Shown piece after piece: positions 60,158 through 64,000 of a DNA stretch of 64,000 nucleotides (the stretch's first letter is position 1; every line of letters begins with the position of its first letter). The translations under genes were made by a program, and so were the position numbers. The DNA lies in contig JACCLO010000002.1 of assembly GCA_029448655.1 (NCBI GenBank), positions 2,046,001-2,110,000 on the forward strand, read 5' to 3'. This DNA is from Wolfiporia cocos. Lineage: Eukaryota; Basidiomycota; Agaricomycetes; Polyporales; Phaeolaceae. The notes beneath the pieces were generated by a model. That model was not told the origin of the DNA. It saw only the letters and a list, made by a program, of their open reading frames with translations, and did not search any database.

Positions 60158-61699
60158 ATGTACACCACAGCCCTCCTTGCAGTGCTATCCACCGCCTTTG
60201 CCTCCCAGGGAGCAAACGGTCAAATTCCTCGTCTGGGTGGTGTTAATACCGCTGGGTACGACTTTACTGTGGTTAGTTGTGTCCTCGTATAACGTCTTCG
60301 TTGCTCTCACGAACTTCCCGCTTACAGTATACCAACGGTAGTTTCACTGACAGCGGTGAGACTTCTCCACCCTCTGTTTCCATCATGCACGCTCACTTGA
60401 TGGTCAGCTGCCCCTCCTCCTACTTGGCAGTATGCACACTTCTCGGCTGAAGGTGCCAATCTCTACCGTGTTCGTGAGTAATTGCGTCATACTTGGATTA
60501 TATGCACTGAGCTGATTCGTACTTTTCAGCCTTTGGTGAGCGGATTTGAGAAGCCATGACTGATGTCTCAGTCTTACCCCTACTTGCTTATCAGCCTGGC
60601 AAGAGATGACTCCCACCTTGGGAGGACCGATCAACACGTCGTTCTTCGAGCAATATGATTCGACCGTGCAGGCTGCATTGGCGTCCAGCCCGTATGCGTA
60701 CGCGATCGTCGATCTGGTATGACTACTTCTTGGATTTGCATTCCTTTGTCTAACCCCGCATGCAGCACAACTACGCCAGGTGGAACGGTGGTATCATCGC
60801 GCAGGGCGGTCCCACCAATGAGCAGTATGCTTCCATCTGGTCCCAAATTGCGGCGCTATACGGCCAGAACGACCGGCTGCTGTTGTACGTAGTCTCAGTG
60901 GCATTCATGGCATTCAAGGCCAACTTACTTCCTTAGCGGGGTCATGAACGAGCCTCATGATCTGGATATCCCGACCTGGGCAGAGTCCGTGCAATATGTT
61001 GTAAACGCCATCCGTGCCGCCGGTGCTACAAACTACCTTCTGCTTCCAGGCTCCAACTACACGTCCGCGCAGACCTTCCCTACTGGCGCTGGTCCATACC
61101 TACTCGACGTCACCGATCCGCTCGGTGGTACTGAGAGGCTCATCTTCGACGGTGAGAGATGTCGCCTTCCTTGGCATCGCAGAGTCTTATACAGCTTAGT
61201 GCACAAGTACCTCGATTACGACAACAGCGGAACTCACGCAGAATGTGTCACGGTAAGTGTGTCAGCTCGTGTTATGATCCCGTGGAATTGATGACATTGC
61301 AATTACTCAGAATAACACAGTGGTTCTGGAGACTCTTGTTAGCTGGCTCCGGGAGAATGGGAACCGCCAAGCTATCTTAAGTGAGACAGGCGGTGGCAAC
61401 ACCGCTAGCTGTGAGCTTTAGTACGTGCATGTCTTACACCTGCCAGGAAATCTCTATCTGACATCCTCAACTAACAGCCTCGGTCAAGAGTTGGCCTACG
61501 TCAAGTCGGCATACCCCAACTTGGTCGGGTTTTCCGTCTGGGCTGCCGGCTCCTTCGCCACGGACTACATCCTGTCCGAGACCCCATACCCCAACGGCAC
61601 GGACCAGCCCCTCTGGATTGATGCTGGTGAGTGAAAGGATATATTGCTCGTCATGATTTTACTCAAAGAGGGTTTTTAGTCAGGCCCAACCTGCCTTGA
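60158..61699 (+). CDS. Secreted GH5 subfamily 5 endo-beta-1,4-glucanase
   Basis: This endoglucanase cuts internal beta-1,4 bonds of cellulose and related glucans. MYTTALLAVLSTAFASQGANGQ is a signal peptide. Catalytic blocks are ANLYRVPFAWQEM, AIVDLHNYARWNGG, the acid/base Glu in GVMNEPHD, DVHKYLDYDNSGTHAECVT, and the nucleophile Glu in ILSETGGG, then LGQELAYVKSAYPNLVGFSV. At least six introns split the gene. The last exon joins DAG to VRPNLP and the stop, and the final intron covers 61627-61679. There is no CBM1 or linker, so it is a bare catalytic domain of about 330-350 residues. An in-frame ATG at 60125 would add 11 residues but weaken the signal peptide. A paralog in the opposite orientation begins downstream. 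Confidence 0.92.
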
Positions 61700-62561
61700 A
61701 AAAGGTAAGAATGCTCATGTTCTCTGCATGCGGCCAAATAGCTCTGGACACATGAAGTTGCATCTGCTGTATGGTACAATCTGTACTGCGCCGTCTAAAT
61801 GACGTGGGAATTCCTGCGAATACTCTTTCATGAGTGCGACTTGCACGAGTGTTGCGCAATCTGGAAATGAACTTGGCATAAGCTCAAGGAGACTGCTCAG
61901 GCGTCATTGCGCTGCATACTATGCTAGGTCAATATATTCAGAACATAGGCCCGTCTAATAACTTAGCTGCTCAGCTGACTTAGCTTGAATTTCCGTTTTA
62001 GAATGATCCACTCCGACGCTGCGGCAAACTTGGGCCACATTCTACACTCCTATGCAATCTTTGTTGTATGGGAATAAGAAGGAGCGGTGCTACTCGATCG
62101 AGGCACATGTATCTGTTGACCTGTATCGACGCCCTGCCAAATGAAAGTATTCCTGCCATAGAAATATTGTATGATGTGATTTCTGACAAGGCCAGCACAA
62201 AAAGCCATAAACTTTAGGAGAATGTATCTCAAAGACTTGTCTTGTATGCCAACGCAGTTACCGGATACTCATATGATAGCTTGATCCACCATGCTTTATG
62301 ACATAAATGCGAAACGAAACGCCGTTATGCATTGATCATTTCCGATACCCCTCAGTTGTTACGCGCGATTATAAAGGCCAGAAATCCGACATTCAGATGT
62401 TATCACCATTTGATCTCGCATTGGAGCTGTTGTATAACATGACAAGACAACCGAAGCCCATTTCAGAGAGGAAACCATACAACGACCCTCCAAAAAGCAG
62501 TTTCCACAACACGACAGAGCAACCGTGTTAGGAGTGAAATGGCATAATGTCAAAGCGATTT
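61700..62561. other. Intergenic region between convergent GH5_5 genes
   Basis: These 860 bp lie between the stop codons of the two paralogs. No ORF above 75 codons has any family signature. It may hold remnants of the duplication, but I see no obvious sequence repeat. Confidence 0.45.
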
Positions 62562-64000
62562 TCACGGCAGGTAGGGGAGAACTGAAGTTGAAATCATTAG
62601 TGAGGCAATCACCGAACAGAATCGAGTGAATACTAACCAGCCTCGGTCCAGAGAGTCTGGTCGGTGCCGTTGGAGTATGGTGTCACCGTCAGGACGTAGG
62701 TAGTGTCGAAGGCACCGGCGGCCCAGACGGAGAAACCGACGAGAGTGGGGTAAGCAGACTGGACGTACGCGAGCTCCTGGCCAAGGCTAAGCAGAAATAT
62801 TAGCACGTGTCTTCTCAACACCTTCTCCAAAGTATACGAACTCGGTGTAGCAGCTAGTGGTCTCGCCTCCACCGGTCTCGCTGAGGATAGCCTGGCGGTT
62901 GCCGTTCTCCTGAAGGAACGAGACGAGCGTCTCCAGAACATCGACGTTGTTCTACATGGTCCATGTTAGTATCGTAAATATCCATACGCATCGTAGGCAT
63001 ACCGTCACGCAAGTGGCGTGAGTACCGCTGTTGTCAGAGTCCAGGTACTTGTGCACTAAAGGGAGATCAGTAAGTTGCATATTTTCAGTAGTGCGATGCT
63101 AACCATCAAAGAGTAGTTTGCTGGTGCCACCGAGCGAGTCAGTGACGTTGACGAGATAGGGACCGGCCTCAGTGGGGAACGTCTGAGCCGACGAGTAGCT
63201 GGATCCCGGGAGGAGGAGGTAGTTCGTAGCGCCAGCCTCACGAACGGCGTTGACCACGTATTGGACGGACTCGACCCACTCCTCAACATCCAAGTCGTGC
63301 GGCTCGTTCATGATACCGCTGTAAAGTTATCAGCAACGGGAGCTTTATGAGAATGGTTTGCACAGACAAGATGATGCGGTCGTTGGAGCCGTACTCTTGA
63401 GCGAGCTGAGTCCAAATCGAGGCGAACTCTGCGTTGGTAGGGCCACCTTGTCCAATGATGTCGCCATTCCACCTAGCGTAGTTGTGCTAGGCAAAATGAG
63501 CTGGCCGTATGAATAACAGGGAGTTTGTGAGGACATACCAAGTCAACGATGACGTAGGCACTGGAGCTGGACGACAACGCAGCCTGGACAGTTGTGTCGT
63601 ACTCCTCGAAGAAGCTGGAGTTGATGGTACCACCCAGCGTGGGCGTCATCAACTGCCAGGCTAAGAGTTGGGTTAGGATGTGTTGCGCGAAATTTATGTC
63701 TCCCTTAGCACCCACCAAATGCTGTATTGTTACGTGATGTCAGAAAAAAGTGGCACCTCAGTAGCTGGGGTTATACTTACGAATGCGGTATAGGTTCGCT
63801 CCTTCGCCAGAGAAGTGTGTGTATTGGCTAGCGGGAGGCGTGGACGCTATCCAACCAAGTAAGCACGGCTCGCACACAAAATACGATGTACCCACGAGTG
63901 CCCGAGTAGTCGCCGCTAGTGTCCTACCCAGACGCGAGGATCAGAGACAACATTCAGACCGGTGAGTGTTTGATTAAGACTTACAACACTGAAGTCATAG
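62562..64000 (-). CDS. GH5 subfamily 5 endo-beta-1,4-glucanase, second copy (5' end beyond the window)
   Basis: This copy is partial because its first exon lies past 64000. Visible blocks are EGANLYRIR, VDLHNYARWNGD, the acid/base Glu in GIMNEPHDLDVEEW, VHKYLDSDNSGTHATCVT, the nucleophile in ILSETGGG, and LGQELAYVQSAYPTLVGFSV. It ends through a small intron (gttagt...acttcag) as EA-VLPYLP and a stop at 62562. It is about 80 percent identical to the first copy in the MNEPHDLD-to-LFD stretch. Both active-site Glu residues are kept, so it should be active. The gene faces its paralog tail to tail. Confidence 0.9.

Overview
The window reads as nuclear DNA of a filamentous basidiomycete, most likely an Agaricomycete. 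Genes sit on both strands and are cut by many short introns of about 45-70 nt. Proteins carry long Ser/Pro-rich linkers, and several families are typical of wood- or litter-decay fungi: a GH5 subfamily 5 endoglucanase pair, a heparinase II/III-like enzyme, ceramide glucosyltransferase and a two-zinc-knuckle CHD remodeler. I see no rRNA, convincing tRNA, CRISPR array, prophage or bacterial operon. Coordinates given for genes are start-codon to stop-codon spans that include introns.

Layout. 1-15 kb: ceramide glucosyltransferase (+), a 688-bp Tc1/mariner-type MITE, exocyst SEC3 (+), a chromodomain/coiled-coil/zinc-finger protein (+), then on the minus strand a MYND-finger protein and a TatD-family nuclease. 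15-24 kb: a repeat-bearing spacer, a peroxisomal 3-ketoacyl-CoA thiolase (+), a membrane-anchored heparinase II/III-like protein (+) and a Ser/Thr-rich single-pass surface protein (+). 24-37 kb: a GNL1-like circularly permuted GTPase (-), a class I methyltransferase (-), a PA-TM-RING E3 ligase (+) and a ThrE/Prm10-type transporter (+). 37-52 kb: three co-oriented minus-strand genes, namely a RING-containing SNF2 helicase (Rad5/HLTF/Uls1-like), a catalytically degenerate RNase III-dsRBD protein and a Mit1/CHD3-like remodeler with PHD-like, chromo and CCHC zinc-knuckle modules. 52-64 kb: a lipid-droplet hydrolase (-) divergent from exocyst SEC8 (+), a LYR-motif protein (-), and two GH5_5 endoglucanase paralogs facing each other tail to tail. 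The second paralog runs off the window.

How the genes relate. This is mostly ordinary eukaryotic housekeeping. Membrane and lipid traffic is represented by SEC3, SEC8, glucosylceramide synthesis, LDAH, PA-TM-RING and thiolase. Chromatin functions are a chromodomain protein and two SNF2 remodelers. Secreted or surface carbohydrate functions are GH5_5 x2, the heparinase-like protein and the mucin-like protein. I found no convincing undescribed multi-gene system. The most unusual signals are in gene structure: an AT-AC intron and a GC-AG intron in the same thiolase gene, a second GC-AG intron in the glucosyltransferase, a 9-nt microexon in the TatD gene, and a one-base shift inside the MYND zinc finger.
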